Shown here in pieces: positions 1 to 8,495 of a DNA stretch of 64,000 nucleotides; positions within the stretch are counted from its first letter, which is position 1, and each line of letters starts with the position of its first letter. Origin of the DNA: Deltaproteobacteria bacterium (GTDB lineage Bacteria; Desulfobacterota; Binatia; UBA9968); assembly GCA_016874755.1 (NCBI GenBank), contig VGTH01000017.1:41906-105905 (forward strand), read 5' to 3'. Below the pieces are notes generated by a model that searched no databases, was not told the DNA's origin, and was given only the letters and a program-made list of their open reading frames with translations. The position numbers and the translations under genes are program-made.

Positions 1-2
1 TG

Positions 3-314
3 GTCGAGCTGCGTCGCATCCTGGGTGTCACGCGTGGCTTCGAAATGATTGGCCGGATCGGCCCGCTGATCGAGAAGAACGATCTCACCGGCGCCATGGC
101 GCTCGCCGAGAGCGCACTCAAGGCCTCGCCCGAGGACGATTTGGCGCTGGTGGCCATGGCCGACATCAGCCTGCGCCAGGGCAACAAGGCGGCGGCATTG
201 AAAGCGCTCGAGCGCGCCATCGCCTCCAACCCCGCGCAGAAGGGCCAGTTAAAGCGCAACAAATCCTTTGCCGCGCTCTATGACGACGCCGAGTTCCAGC
301 GCCGCACCAAGTGA
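3..314 (+). CDS. TPR-repeat protein, 3' end only
   Basis: The reading frame is open to the left edge of the window, so only the last 103 residues or so are present. They form about two helical TPR-like repeats: LAESALKASPEDDLALVAMA, then alternating helices rich in A, L and K. The end (RNKSFAALYDDAEFQRR) is the typical terminal helix of TPR proteins. A methionine at base 45 lies inside the repeat region and is unlikely to be the true start. Such domains scaffold protein interactions; the partner and the N-terminal domain cannot be seen. Confidence 0.7.
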   Translation, partial: VELRRILGVTRGFEMIGRIGPLIEKNDLTGAMALAESALKASPEDDLALVAMADISLRQGNKAAALKALERAIASNPAQKGQLKRNKSFAALYDDAEFQRRTK

Positions 315-382
315 CTTGAATCCACGACTCTCCACTCACCAGGATCCAAATCCCCTCGACGGCATCGCTGGCCCTTCCTAAA

Positions 383-411
383 ACGGGCGACCACAGAGGG
401 GTCGCCCCTAC
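383..411. repeat. Short dispersed palindrome, GGGCGACC type
   Basis: The sequence acGGGCGACC-acagag-GGGTCGCCCctac forms a near-perfect hairpin followed by CCCTAC. A similar element (GGGCGGGTTTGAAACCCGCCCCTAC) is at 35962-35986. It lies between two gene 3' ends. Confidence 0.6.
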
Positions 412-426
412 ATCACTTGAATGACG

Positions 427-1062
427 CTAGCGAGTCACGAGCCGATTCGGCAACTCATCTTTATCATCGGCTTGACGCGGGAAGTGCGCCGAGAGAATCT
501 CGCCGCAGCGCTCGATCGCCTTGCAGAAAGCATCGCAGGCCTGGCCGCTCTTGATGCCCGCGGTAAGGATGTGGACGATTTCATCCCAAGTGCCGGCGGC
601 GACTTTTTGGTTGATGCCGCGGTCGGCGAGGATTTCGACACGGTGTTCAAGCAGGGAGACGAGAATTAAGATACCGGTGTGCTCGCGGGTGAAGTGCAGC
701 CCCTGTTCAGTAAACGCGGCGAGCGAGAGCATGTGCACGGCTTCGCTCGATCGCACCCGCGAGATGACCATGCGCTTGACCCAGCCGGTGCGGCCGATGA
801 GAAAGCCTAACAACGCACCCAACACCGGCCACAACTGGAAGTAGTGCGATTCCCAAGGGTCGCCCCAGAACCATTCGATGACCATGCCGAGGAAAAGCCC
901 GCAGACAAGGCCCAGCAGCTCGACCTCGGTGTAGCGCGCCGAGGCGGTCGTGATCATCGGCACAATTTCCCCGGCAGTCTTCCCTTCCGCGGCGACGACC
1001 GCTTGGCGAATGCGCTCTTTCTCTGGTTCGGTGAAGAACGTTTCTGCTTTCATGATCATCAC
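427..1062 (-). CDS. TPM-domain membrane protein (second TPM gene of the lemA operon)
   Basis: This 211-residue protein resembles the small TPM (DUF477/YgcG) proteins that follow lemA. It has an N-terminal soluble stretch with AGEIVPMI, two membrane segments around residues 48-63 and 76-92 (LLGLVCGLFLGMVIEW and LWPVLGALLGFLIG), and then a TPM core with HTGILILVSLLEHRVEILAD and a helical tail. Its ATG overlaps the TGA of the upstream TPM gene (ATGA), so translation is probably coupled. LemA/TPM sets are associated with envelope maintenance, but no biochemical activity can be read from this sequence. Confidence 0.85.
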   Translation of the reverse strand: MMIMKAETFFTEPEKERIRQAVVAAEGKTAGEIVPMITTASARYTEVELLGLVCGLFLGMVIEWFWGDPWESHYFQLWPVLGALLGFLIGRTGWVKRMVISRVRSSEAVHMLSLAAFTEQGLHFTREHTGILILVSLLEHRVEILADRGINQKVAAGTWDEIVHILTAGIKSGQACDAFCKAIERCGEILSAHFPRQADDKDELPNRLVTR

Positions 1063-1844
1063 CAGCTGTCAGAGGAGCCACCGCCACCAAAGCTACCGCC
1101 ACCGCCGCTAAAGCTATCGCCGCCACCGCCACCGCCAAAACCACCTCCGCCGCCCCAACCCGACGGACCGCCAAAGATGATCGGCCCACCGCCGTAGCGC
1201 CGGCCGCGTGTCGACCAGACATTGCTCCGTTGGCGATTGCGTGCCGCGGCCACTGCGAAAATGGCAAAGACCGCAAAACAGATCGCCAGCATCACCAAGA
1301 AATTGATATCCGAACTCTGCTTTGCCGGTTGCCGTCGCGCCCCTTCTGGCAGTGGTTCTTTGCGCAGGACCTTCTGCACCGCGTCGATGCCAGCGACGAT
1401 GCCGCCACCGTAATCGCCGCCACGGAAGCGCGGCACGATAAAGCTACTGGTGATCCGTTTGGCGATGGCATCGGGCAGCACGCCTTCGAGGCCGTAGCCC
1501 ACTTCCAAACGCAAGCGGCGATCTTTGACGGCGACGACCAGAATGGCGCCGTTGTCGAAACCCTTTCTGCCGATCTTCCAATTTTCCGCGACGCGAATGC
1601 TGAAGCCTTCGATATCTTCGCCATCGAGCGTCGGCACTGTCAGCACGGCCACTTGATGGCCAGTGTCGCGCTCCAGTTGCGCAAGTTGAGATTCCAACGA
1701 TTGCACTTGGCCCGCGCTCATGACGCCGGCGTAATCGTTGACCCTTCCGCGCAGCGCCGGCACGTCGAGCGCGTGCGCCCATGCCGCCGCCAAAACGAGA
1801 AAAAGGAAGGCCAGCGAAACGAATCGATGCTGGTTCAGCATCAT
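1059..1844 (-). CDS. TPM-domain secreted/membrane protein, YgcG-like
   Basis: This 261-residue protein has an N-terminal signal peptide (LAFLFLVLAAAWAHA), a TPM domain at about residues 32-155 (VNDYAGVMSAGQV, GFDNGAILVVAVKDRRLRLEVGYGLEG), a membrane helix near 182-200 and a Gly/Ser-rich tail ending in SSDSW. This is the standard architecture of YgcG-type proteins encoded beside LemA. It lies 65 bases downstream of lemA, overlaps the next TPM gene by 4 bases, and is probably co-transcribed. The low-complexity tail is normal for the family. Confidence 0.9.
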   Translation of the reverse strand: MMLNQHRFVSLAFLFLVLAAAWAHALDVPALRGRVNDYAGVMSAGQVQSLESQLAQLERDTGHQVAVLTVPTLDGEDIEGFSIRVAENWKIGRKGFDNGAILVVAVKDRRLRLEVGYGLEGVLPDAIAKRITSSFIVPRFRGGDYGGGIVAGIDAVQKVLRKEPLPEGARRQPAKQSSDINFLVMLAICFAVFAIFAVAAARNRQRSNVWSTRGRRYGGGPIIFGGPSGWGGGGGFGGGGGGDSFSGGGGSFGGGGSSDSW

Positions 1845-1909
1845 ACCGCCCGGCCTTCCCGTTTCTCGAAAACTATGAGTGCCAGTTGCGAGCGTAAACT
1901 AACCGTGCC

Positions 1910-2497
1910 TTAGAACTTCACCGGTGGCGGCTTCTGTGCTCCTTCGTCGGCACTGAAGTTTTCGCGCACCTTCATGCCGAGCAGGTATTGGGCGGTGAGG
2001 TTGGTTGGGAAAAAGCGCACCTTCTTATTGAATTCCGCAACGGTCTTTGTATAGCGGCCGCGCGCCACCGCAATGCGGTTTTCCGTGCCTTCGAGCTGCA
2101 CCTGAAGATCGCGAAAGGCTTGCGTCGCTTTCAAATCGGGATACTGCTCGGCGACTACCAGCAGCCGCGACAGCGCGCCGGAGAGGTTGCGCTGCGCATC
2201 TTCGAACTTCTTGAACATTCCCGGGTCGCTCAACGCCTGGGCGTCGAGCTTCACTGAGGTTGCCTGGCTGCGCGCTTCGATCACCTTTTGCAATGTGTCC
2301 TGCTCGAACTTGCCGGCGCCTTTGACCGTTTCAACCAAGTTGGGAATCAAATCGGCACGACGTTGGTATTGATTCTGGACTTCCGACCACGCGCCCTTCA
2401 CTTCCTCGTCGAGGCCCTGCAGTTCGTTGTAACCGCAGCCCGAAATCAGAAACAAACCCAGCACCACAGCCAAAGTCGACAATGAAATAATTCTCAT
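1910..2497 (-). CDS. lemA: LemA family lipoprotein
   Basis: This 195-residue LemA protein has a lipobox (LFLISGC, Cys about 21) followed by the characteristic helical domain: EEVKGAWSEVQNQYQRRADL, then IPNLVETVKG, and ENRIAVARGRYTKTVAEFN near the C-terminus. The length is normal. It heads the three-gene lemA-TPM-TPM operon on the minus strand. A purine-rich GGGGGGAGGTTCC stretch precedes the ATG and provides a strong ribosome-binding site. LemA is an envelope protein of unsettled molecular function. Confidence 0.95.
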   Translation of the reverse strand: MRIISLSTLAVVLGLFLISGCGYNELQGLDEEVKGAWSEVQNQYQRRADLIPNLVETVKGAGKFEQDTLQKVIEARSQATSVKLDAQALSDPGMFKKFEDAQRNLSGALSRLLVVAEQYPDLKATQAFRDLQVQLEGTENRIAVARGRYTKTVAEFNKKVRFFPTNLTAQYLLGMKVRENFSADEGAQKPPPVKF

Positions 2498-2624
2498 GGA
2501 ACCTCCCCCCCGCTTGTAAGCTTTCCCCTTCTATCCCACTCACTCTTGGCATGTAAAGCAAGCATTGGGAATAATTTGGCAAGAGAACCCGCGTAGAAAG
2601 GCGCAACCCCGGCGCTATCAAGGG

Positions 2625-3581
2625 TCATTGATTGCCGGTCAACCAGTTTGTGTTGCCGAACAGCATTGCCAGCCGCTCGCGCACCGCGATTGGCAGCGCC
2701 GGCCGACACAGCGACTCGACATTGGCTTTGAGATGCGCTGGATTGCCGGTGCCAGTCAAGACCACATCGACACCCGGCTCATGCCGGCAGAAACGATAGG
2801 CCGCGTCCTGGACCGAAACCGCACCGCCCTCTTGGATGACAAAGTCGAGCGGATCGTCGGGATTGATCGCATCCTTGGCGAGCGCGCCTTTCTCGATCAG
2901 TTCACCACAAAGTTTTTTCAGCCGCTCCGGCTGGCTCAGCGCGCGGCGCAAAGCATAGCTGATCAACGTGCCTACGCCGTTTGTCTTCGTCAGCGGGAAA
3001 ACATTGTCGCGCGCGCAGGGATTCAAAAGATTGAACCCCACCATGACTACGTCCCATACCCCGTCGCGCACAGCGCGCTCGGCCATGGCGTGCGTCGAAT
3101 CTTGGACAAACCGCTCGGTGATGCCGACAAAGCGAATTTTTCCCTCGTCGCGCAGCTTGAGCATGGTCGGTAGATGGCGGTTTAGCGCGTTCTCATAATC
3201 CTTCGGCTCGGCGCCATGCACGTGATAGACGTCGACATAGTCCGTGCCGAGGGTTTTCAAGCTCTGCTCGACGGCGCGGCGAATTTCCCCCGCGGGATCG
3301 GGGTGATCTTCGGTCCCAAGATTTTTCTTGGTGGGAATAACCACACCATCGCGGCGCACACCGGCGATTGCCTTGCCGACCACACCTTCGGTGCCGTACC
3401 ACTCGGCGGTGTCGAAAAAATTGATGCCGAGATCGAGCGCGCCGCGCACATGGGCAATCACATAGCTTTCCGGATTGCTCTGATCCTTCAGCCCGGCCAA
3501 GCCCAACCGGCTCGGGCCGCCGCAGCCGAGCCCTGCGACGCTGACTTTAAGGCCGGTGCGGCCAAGGGTGGTGTATTGCAT
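2625..3581 (-). CDS. Aldo/keto reductase
   Basis: This protein of about 318 residues starts at MQYTTLGRTGLKVS, the usual AKR start. An upstream in-frame TTG at 3617 would add 12 residues, but those are encoded by one arm of a dispersed repeat. The AKR tetrad is visible: Asp and Tyr in FFDTAEWYG, Lys in VIPTKKN, and His in VDVYHVHGAEP. The C-terminal NADP-binding segment is GVDVVLTGTGNPAHLKANVE. It is a (beta/alpha)8 NAD(P)H-dependent carbonyl reductase of unknown substrate. The downstream gene in the same direction is the lemA set. Confidence 0.9.
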   Translation of the reverse strand: MQYTTLGRTGLKVSVAGLGCGGPSRLGLAGLKDQSNPESYVIAHVRGALDLGINFFDTAEWYGTEGVVGKAIAGVRRDGVVIPTKKNLGTEDHPDPAGEIRRAVEQSLKTLGTDYVDVYHVHGAEPKDYENALNRHLPTMLKLRDEGKIRFVGITERFVQDSTHAMAERAVRDGVWDVVMVGFNLLNPCARDNVFPLTKTNGVGTLISYALRRALSQPERLKKLCGELIEKGALAKDAINPDDPLDFVIQEGGAVSVQDAAYRFCRHEPGVDVVLTGTGNPAHLKANVESLCRPALPIAVRERLAMLFGNTNWLTGNQ

Positions 3582-3615
3582 AGGTTCTTTTGCGCTTTTT
3601 GCGTCTTTTGCGGCC
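3582..3615. repeat. Single arm of the CGCAAAG palindrome family
   Basis: On the minus strand the sequence reads CCGCAAAAGACGCAAAAAGC, then GCAAAAGAACC, directly before the aldo/keto reductase ATG. It matches one arm of the long palindromes near 36-38 kb, 45.2 kb and 48.9 kb. The opposite arm is not seen here. Confidence 0.6.
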
Positions 3616-3631
3616 AACTCTCCTGCTTCAA

Positions 3632-4069
3632 TTACTTCAGCCCTTCCCCCACCTTCCGTGCAAAGCTGAAATCGAAGATCCGCTCAGGCGCAACCTGCGG
3701 TGGCGGCTTAGCCCGCTGGGCGGCGGTGTTGATCATTTCGCGTTGCAGCTTCTCGTCGACGGTGCCGGATGCAAGGTAACCTTGCGTCGCCGCATCGAGG
3801 GCACGCTCGGCGAAGCGCTCGCGTTCCTTACCGAGCTCGACGCAATTGCGCTTGGTCAAAACTTCGACGCCGTATTTCCTGTCGCTCTTGAGCAAGCGGA
3901 CCGCCCGCAGTGTGGCGCGAACGACTTTGGTCACGACTTCCGGTTTTTCGTTCAAGACGGTTTTGCTCGTAACCAGCCCACCCTGAACGGCGCGATAATA
4001 GTCTCCACCTGCGGCGATTTTTCTGAACCCCTCGTCTAGGGCGAGAAACGTGTTGGGAATTTGCAGCAT
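3632..4069 (-). pseudogene. Truncated NMT1/THI5-like solute-binding protein
   Basis: About 145 residues match the C-terminal lobe of NMT1-type ABC solute-binding proteins: LALDEGFRKIAAGGDYYRAV, QGGLVTSKTVLNEKPEVVTK, VVRATLRAVRLL and a final FDFSFARKVGEGLK. Complete relatives in this window are 320-340 residues with a signal peptide, and both the first lobe and the signal are missing here. The ATG at 4069 overlaps the TGA of the small lipoprotein gene upstream. It is most likely a decayed gene, although translation of the fragment is possible. Confidence 0.75.
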
Positions 4070-4323
4070 CACCGATCCACGGGCACCGAGCCGCACTGCT
4101 CCACGCGAGACCCGCTCGGCGCGATATAGGCCATGCAAGCGGAGCGCCGTTCAAAGCTCCCGTCGCCGAAGAACAGCGAGTTCATCGCACAACCCCAATT
4201 GCCGAACCAGGAACATTCTTTTAAGTGCTCGGCATCCTGCGGAATCGCCGCGGTGTCGCGCGGATGGCCGGTCGGTCCGAAGGAACAGCCGGCGGTCAAC
4301 GCGCAAAACATGAGAGCCGCCAT
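4069..4323 (-). CDS. Small Cys-rich lipoprotein, hypothetical
   Basis: This 84-residue ORF starts with a short signal peptide and lipobox (MAALMFCALTAGC, Cys 13). The mature part is short and rich in Cys and Trp, with ECSWFGNWGCAMNSLFF and RRSACMAY, and ends VEQCGSVPVDR. The lipobox and paired cysteines argue for a real exported protein. I do not recognise a named family. A longer form starting at 4410 is possible but would bury the signal peptide. It runs into the solute-binding remnant with a TGATG overlap. Confidence 0.5.
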   Translation of the reverse strand: MAALMFCALTAGCSFGPTGHPRDTAAIPQDAEHLKECSWFGNWGCAMNSLFFGDGSFERRSACMAYIAPSGSRVEQCGSVPVDR

Positions 4324-4494
4324 CTGCGCGCAGCTGCACCACTGCCAAAACCCGTTGAAACAACGCGACGCCACAGAGGGTTTTATAGAACCTTCATCAC
4401 GGAGCGTCAAATTACGACGGCAACACTGCCATTGACGCTGGCGCGAATGATTTGCTAGAGGTCATACAGTTTCGACGACAAAGGAGGATTGGCC

Positions 4495-4995
4495 ATGAGT
4501 TTCACGTTGGAATCGTTTTCCGCGGAATGTCATCGCATTCTCGAACAAGATGGCGGGCGCACCGGCAGAGAGAAAGTGCGCGACTTGGTGCGGCAAGCAC
4601 TCAAAGACGAGCAGTTCATCAAAACCTATATCAACGACAACACGCCCGACCGCAACGTCATCTACGAAGATGCCGAGCTCGGCTTCTGCGTCTGCGCCCA
4701 TGTCAATCGCGAAGCTAAAGAAGCCAACCCGCACGACCACGGCCCATCATGGGCGATTTACGGTCAGGCGTTCGGCGAAACTGTGATGAGCGACTGGGAA
4801 GTTTTGGAACAGGCCGCCGAAGGCAAGCCTGGCAGAGTAAAGCGCGGCAACGTTTACACGCTCAAGCCCGGCATGGCGCATATCTATCACGAAGGCGACG
4901 TGCACTCATCCAGACGGGATCAGCCGACGGGCCTGCTGCGCATCGAAGGCAAGAATACCGCCAAGCTCAAACGCTATCCGTACAAGGCGATCTAA
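4495..4995 (+). CDS. Cupin-fold protein, cysteine-dioxygenase-like
   Basis: This 166-residue protein starts at the ATG at 4495, preceded by AAAGGAGG at optimal spacing. It has a helical N-terminus and then a double-stranded beta-helix core. The first metal-type motif is ANPHDHGPSWAIYGQ, and the second cupin motif is GMAHIYHEGDVHSS. The HxH plus later His pattern suggests a mononuclear Fe or other metal site, as in cysteine-dioxygenase-type and related cupins. Its length is slightly below that of cysteine dioxygenase (about 200). The substrate is unknown. It is a single-gene unit, transcribed away from the decayed gene at 3.6-4.1 kb. Confidence 0.75.
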   Translation: MSFTLESFSAECHRILEQDGGRTGREKVRDLVRQALKDEQFIKTYINDNTPDRNVIYEDAELGFCVCAHVNREAKEANPHDHGPSWAIYGQAFGETVMSDWEVLEQAAEGKPGRVKRGNVYTLKPGMAHIYHEGDVHSSRRDQPTGLLRIEGKNTAKLKRYPYKAI

Positions 4996-5010
4996 GAATT
5001 CGCTCACCTC

Positions 5011-5138
5011 AGAATGCTTCGACGGACTCGGCATGAACGCTTGTTTCCCGAATTTAACTCCGATTCCGTTCGTCCCTTCGGCGAGCTCAGGGCAGGCTCT
5101 GAGTTCGTCGAAGGACTCCGAATAGTTTTTCCAGCAGA
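5011..5138. repeat. TTCGAC-type dispersed repeat, copy 1
   Basis: The element begins AGAATGCTTCGACgGaCTC and contains the inverted part CGTTCGTCC...GTCGAAGGACTCCG. It matches the element at 52472-52580 over its whole length, including the trailing G-TTTTTC-GCAGA part, and matches 27375-27494 in the opposite orientation. It fills most of the gap between the cupin and the thioesterase genes. Confidence 0.8.
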
Positions 5139-5181
5139 CTTATGAAAGGCCGACGCGCTGCGGTTCTGACGCAGCCCTCTC

Positions 5182-5556
5182 CTATTCTTTACTAAACTTT
5201 TTCGTATTGATCACCGCGCGCCAGTGCGTGCCGTGGCCGATCTGCGTGCCGCTGTCGTTCTTCGCTGTGACCGCGTAACGAATCTTGTTGCCCTTTACCT
5301 CTAGAAGCTCCGCCGTAATCGTCACGCTCTGGCCGATCTTAGTCGCAGCGGTGTGATAAACGTCGACGTGGATGCCGACGGTTTGCTCGTTCTCATCGAG
5401 AAACGGTTCGGTCAAACGCACGCACGTGCCTTCCATCAAGCCGATCATCGCCGGCGTCGAAAAAACGTCCGACTGCAGCTGGGTCGCGCGCATGCGCTCG
5501 CCGGTTTCGTAGGTTTGCGTCCGGGTGAGTCCCGGCATTAGCGATTCGGTTTTCAT
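5182..5556 (-). CDS. Hotdog thioesterase, fluoroacetyl-CoA thioesterase (FlK)-like
   Basis: This protein of about 124 residues starts at MKTESLMPGLTRTQTY (5556); the longer frame upstream has no family match. It is a single hotdog domain. FlK-type catalytic positions appear conserved: Thr34 and Glu42 in STPAMIGLMEG, with His in GIHVDVYHTAAT (63 and 68). The family hydrolyses small acyl-CoA esters, and the true substrate here is unknown. It is divergent from the alpha/beta hydrolase gene at 5699. Confidence 0.85.
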   Translation of the reverse strand: MKTESLMPGLTRTQTYETGERMRATQLQSDVFSTPAMIGLMEGTCVRLTEPFLDENEQTVGIHVDVYHTAATKIGQSVTITAELLEVKGNKIRYAVTAKNDSGTQIGHGTHWRAVINTKKFSKE

Positions 5557-5698
5557 GAGTTTGTCCGTCCAACCATGCGGGCTCGTGTCCCATTTGATAC
5601 TGAAACCCCGTGCCGCGTGCAAACGGTTGATTTCGGCTTTTCCGATGTTAGCCTGAACGGGTCGGCATGAAGGGCAACATAAAAACCGCATTAGCCGC

Positions 5699-6541
5699 AT
5701 GCTCAGATGCTGCTTTGCCATTGCGCTGTGCGCCGCGATGGGCTGCGCCGGCGTGCAGACGATAGCGCAGGAGCAGCTTCCTGCGCTTGAAGCCAAGACC
5801 ATTGCGCGATTCTTTTTTCCCAGCGCCGGCGGCGTGGCAGAAGGGTATCTGGCGCGACCGCCCGGCCAGGGGCCGTTTCCGTTAATCCTCTTCCTACACG
5901 GTCATAGTTGGGTCGGACGGGGCGCAGAGCAGCTGCTGAACGCGGCGCGAACAATTGCCGCCGAGCAGTGTTTTGCCAGCCTGGCGATCTCGCTCCCCGG
6001 CTACGGCGCCACCAAGGCCAACGGCGGTCCGTTAGACCAACAGACCCGCCAGGTCGTGCTGGACGCCATCGCCGCGGCAAAACGCTTGGACTGGATTGAC
6101 GCTTCGCGCCTGTATTTCTACGGTCACTCGCGGGGCGCCGTGGTTGCCGCCGCCATGGTCAACGCAGTGCCGGGCGTCGAAGGTGCCATACTCCGCTCCG
6201 GCGCCTACGATCTACCCTACCTGTATCAGGAAACCACCAGCTGGTGGTTGAAAAAGCTGTTGAATCCCAAAGGCGAAGCTAATCCAAAATTATATAATCT
6301 GCTCGACGACGTTCCAGCCTGGAAAACCTCGACGTTGATTCTGCACGGCGAACAGGACTCGATCATCCCGCCCACTCAGGCGTTGCGATTGCGCGATCGG
6401 CTGCAAGCCACCGGCAAAAGCCATCGCCTGGTGCTCTACCCCGAGCGCGGCCACTGGCTTCGGCTAAATGAAACCAAAGAGCCGACCCTGGCGTTCCTAC
6501 GCGAACGCTCGGGCTGGTCCTGCGCCACTAGCGATCGCTAA
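5699..6541 (+). CDS. Alpha/beta hydrolase, exported, dienelactone-hydrolase-like
   Basis: This 280-residue protein has an N-terminal hydrophobic signal (CCFAIALCAAMGCAG), so it is exported or possibly lipid-modified at Cys16. The serine hydrolase triad is visible: oxyanion motif LFLHGHSW, nucleophile GHSRG (about 143), acid in LHGEQDSIIPP, and His in PERGHWL. It is a generic esterase/peptidase-type alpha/beta hydrolase with unknown substrate. Its 3' end overlaps the convergent TPR gene by 14 bases. Confidence 0.85.
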   Translation: MLRCCFAIALCAAMGCAGVQTIAQEQLPALEAKTIARFFFPSAGGVAEGYLARPPGQGPFPLILFLHGHSWVGRGAEQLLNAARTIAAEQCFASLAISLPGYGATKANGGPLDQQTRQVVLDAIAAAKRLDWIDASRLYFYGHSRGAVVAAAMVNAVPGVEGAILRSGAYDLPYLYQETTSWWLKKLLNPKGEANPKLYNLLDDVPAWKTSTLILHGEQDSIIPPTQALRLRDRLQATGKSHRLVLYPERGHWLRLNETKEPTLAFLRERSGWSCATSDR

Positions 6542-7367
6542 GCTCCGCTAGCATCTGCTCGGCTTTTTGTTTGTGTTTGGAATCGTCGGAGAACCGCACC
6601 GGCCGCTCACGAATCGACGCCAGCAGCGTGCGCGCCTGCGGCAAGTCATCCACCGCGGCGTAGCTGCGCGCCAGCTCAAGACGGCTGGCAATGACGTTGG
6701 GATTGAAGTGCAACGCCTGCTTTAGATACTCGATCGACTTCTCCATGCTCCCCTGCGGCAGTGAGCGGCCGTAGAGCACCGATGCAAACATCCGGCCCAT
6801 CTTGCCAATCTCAGCCATCTTTCTGTGCCACACGCCGTAAGCATGGTAGGCAAAGCCGTTTTGCGGATCGAGGGAAATCGCTTTTTCGATAAAGTTTTTG
6901 ATTTCGCCGGCCAGCTCGACCTGTTTCGCCACCGACGACTGTACGGCGATATTGCCCACCGAGACCGCCGTCCAGAAGTGTCCCCAGGTCGAGCTCGGAT
7001 TGAGTTTGGTCGCTTTGCGAGCAAACCCTTCGGCAAGCCGATAGGCGCCGATGCGTTTTTGCTGCCAATCGGTCCCCGACTCCTGCACCATGTCGCCGAT
7101 ATCGATGTAGGCCCGCGCGAGCTTGACGTGGGCTTCGAAGTTGTTGGCATCGAACTGGAGAATCTTTTCCAGTTCGAGCGCCGCCTCTTTGGCTTTAAAT
7201 TGGCTGTAGAGCCGATCCACCGTTTGGTGTAGGCGTTGAATTTCGGCTGCGTCACCACGGCAGCATCCGGGCTTCGCTTCTTCGCCACCGCCCTTTTCCG
7301 CGCTGTGCGCCCACGGCACCATGCCCGGCAAACTACTAACGAGTAGAAAGAAAAAGACCGGCCTCAT
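6528..7367 (-). CDS. Exported TPR protein
   Basis: This 279-residue protein has a signal peptide (FFFLLVSSLPGMVPWAHS) and a short Gly/Cys-rich linker with GCC. Its repeats are helical TPRs: LELEKILQFDANNFEAHVKL, FIEKAISLDPQNGFAYHAYG, and YLKQALHFNPNVIASRLELA. The layout resembles the RMD1-like group of TPR proteins. It is probably periplasmic. AAGGTGAGG precedes the ATG. The 3' end overlaps the convergent hydrolase gene. The partner is unknown. Confidence 0.8.
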   Translation of the reverse strand: MRPVFFFLLVSSLPGMVPWAHSAEKGGGEEAKPGCCRGDAAEIQRLHQTVDRLYSQFKAKEAALELEKILQFDANNFEAHVKLARAYIDIGDMVQESGTDWQQKRIGAYRLAEGFARKATKLNPSSTWGHFWTAVSVGNIAVQSSVAKQVELAGEIKNFIEKAISLDPQNGFAYHAYGVWHRKMAEIGKMGRMFASVLYGRSLPQGSMEKSIEYLKQALHFNPNVIASRLELARSYAAVDDLPQARTLLASIRERPVRFSDDSKHKQKAEQMLAELSDR

Positions 7368-7371
7368 AGCC

Positions 7372-7440
7372 TCACCTTAGCGCAATCGGCTTGCCTGCTT
7401 CATCGACCGCCACGTATACAACCAAAAACCCTAAGCGGAC
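7372..7440 (-). pseudogene. Possible 3' remnant of an acyl-CoA thioesterase
   Basis: Just after the ilvE stop, a short frame reads VVYVAVDEAGKPIALR and then a stop. This resembles the C-terminal strand of YciA-type hotdog acyl-CoA thioesterases (VAVD-GKP). There is no start and no upstream domain. The stop codon lies within the ribosome-binding region of the next gene. The match is too short to be certain. Confidence 0.3.
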
Positions 7441-7443
7441 AGT

Positions 7444-8361
7444 CTACACGAGCGCCAGCCACTGGGTGTATTTCTCGTTTTTACCCTTGATGATGTCGAA
7501 AAACGCCGTCTGAATCTCAGCGGTGATCGGACCGCGGCTGCCGCTGCCGATCGTGCGATCGTCGACTTCTCGCACCGGCGTCAGCTCCGCAGCGGTGCCC
7601 GTGAAGAACGCCTCGTCCGCGATATAAAGCTCATCGCGGGTAAAGCGCTCTTCGACCACCTCGTAGCCGCGCTCCCGGGCAATCGTCATGATCGAGTCGC
7701 GCGTGATGCCGGGCAAGATCGACGTAAGCGGCGTGGTCTTGATCTTGCCGCCGCGCACGATAAAAATATTCTCGCCGCTGGCTTCCGACACGTAGCCTTC
7801 GGCATCGAGCATGATCGCTTCGTCGTAGCCGACTTTTTTCACTTCGGCTTTCGCCAATACCGAATTGATATAGTTGCCGGTGGTTTTGCTTTTGGTCATC
7901 ATCACGTTCACGTGGTGGCGGGTGTAGGAAGATACTTTGGCGCGGATACCGTTTTTCAACCCCTCGTCGCCCAAGTAGGCACCCCAGGACCACACGGCGA
8001 TGCATACATTCACCGGATTGTTAGGCGCATAGACGCCCAAGTCGCCAAGACCCAGATAGGCGATCGGCCGAATGTAGCACTCTTTGAGCTGGTTGGCGCG
8101 TATGACCTCCAGGGTCGCCTTTTTCAACTCATCCACCGAATAGGGCAGCGGAAAACCAAGGATTTTTCCGGAATCGGCCAATCGATGCATATGTTCTTGC
8201 AGGCGAAACACCGCCGAGCGGCCGTTCGCCAGTTGATAACAGCGAATCCCTTCGAAATAGCCGGTGCCATAGTGCAAACCATGCGACAGCACATGGACTT
8301 TGGCGTCTTCCCAAGGAATCAATTTTCCGTCGAGCCAGATCTTTTCAGTTTTTAGCGACAT
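7444..8361 (-). CDS. ilvE: Branched-chain amino-acid aminotransferase
   Basis: This 305-residue protein is a fold-type IV PLP aminotransferase. The start chosen is MSLKTEKIWLDGKL (8361). Family motifs run in order: VHVLSHGLHYGTGYFEGIR, RPIAYLG, the PLP lysine region KSKTTGNYINS, EASGENIFIV, LPGITRDSI and the C-terminal FFTGTAAELTPV. It catalyses the last step of Leu, Ile and Val synthesis with 2-oxoglutarate/glutamate. The motifs favour IlvE over D-amino-acid aminotransferase. The spacing to HU and its terminator suggests a separate transcript. Confidence 0.95.
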   Translation of the reverse strand: MSLKTEKIWLDGKLIPWEDAKVHVLSHGLHYGTGYFEGIRCYQLANGRSAVFRLQEHMHRLADSGKILGFPLPYSVDELKKATLEVIRANQLKECYIRPIAYLGLGDLGVYAPNNPVNVCIAVWSWGAYLGDEGLKNGIRAKVSSYTRHHVNVMMTKSKTTGNYINSVLAKAEVKKVGYDEAIMLDAEGYVSEASGENIFIVRGGKIKTTPLTSILPGITRDSIMTIARERGYEVVEERFTRDELYIADEAFFTGTAAELTPVREVDDRTIGSGSRGPITAEIQTAFFDIIKGKNEKYTQWLALV

Positions 8362-8436
8362 ACGGTTTACTCTCAAAAAATTTGTTCGCGTTCACCGGGC
8401 ATCTTACGCGGCCCGTTCTAGCTCGGCAAGAGCTCA

Positions 8437-8470
8437 CAAAAAAGGCCATCACGGGTTGGGTGATGGCCTT
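8437..8470 (-). terminator. Rho-independent terminator of the HU gene
   Basis: On the minus strand AAGGCCATCAC-ccaaccc-GTGATGGCC is followed by TTTTTT. The perfect stem lies 25 bases after the HU stop codon. Confidence 0.85.
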
Positions 8471-8495
8471 CATGACTTTGTCTTTAGAGATCGAG

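Noticed and set aside
844..1197. Plus-strand frame opposite the TPM gene with a proline-rich end
   Set aside because: It is the complement of the Gly-rich tail of the real TPM protein; no ribosome-binding site or domain.
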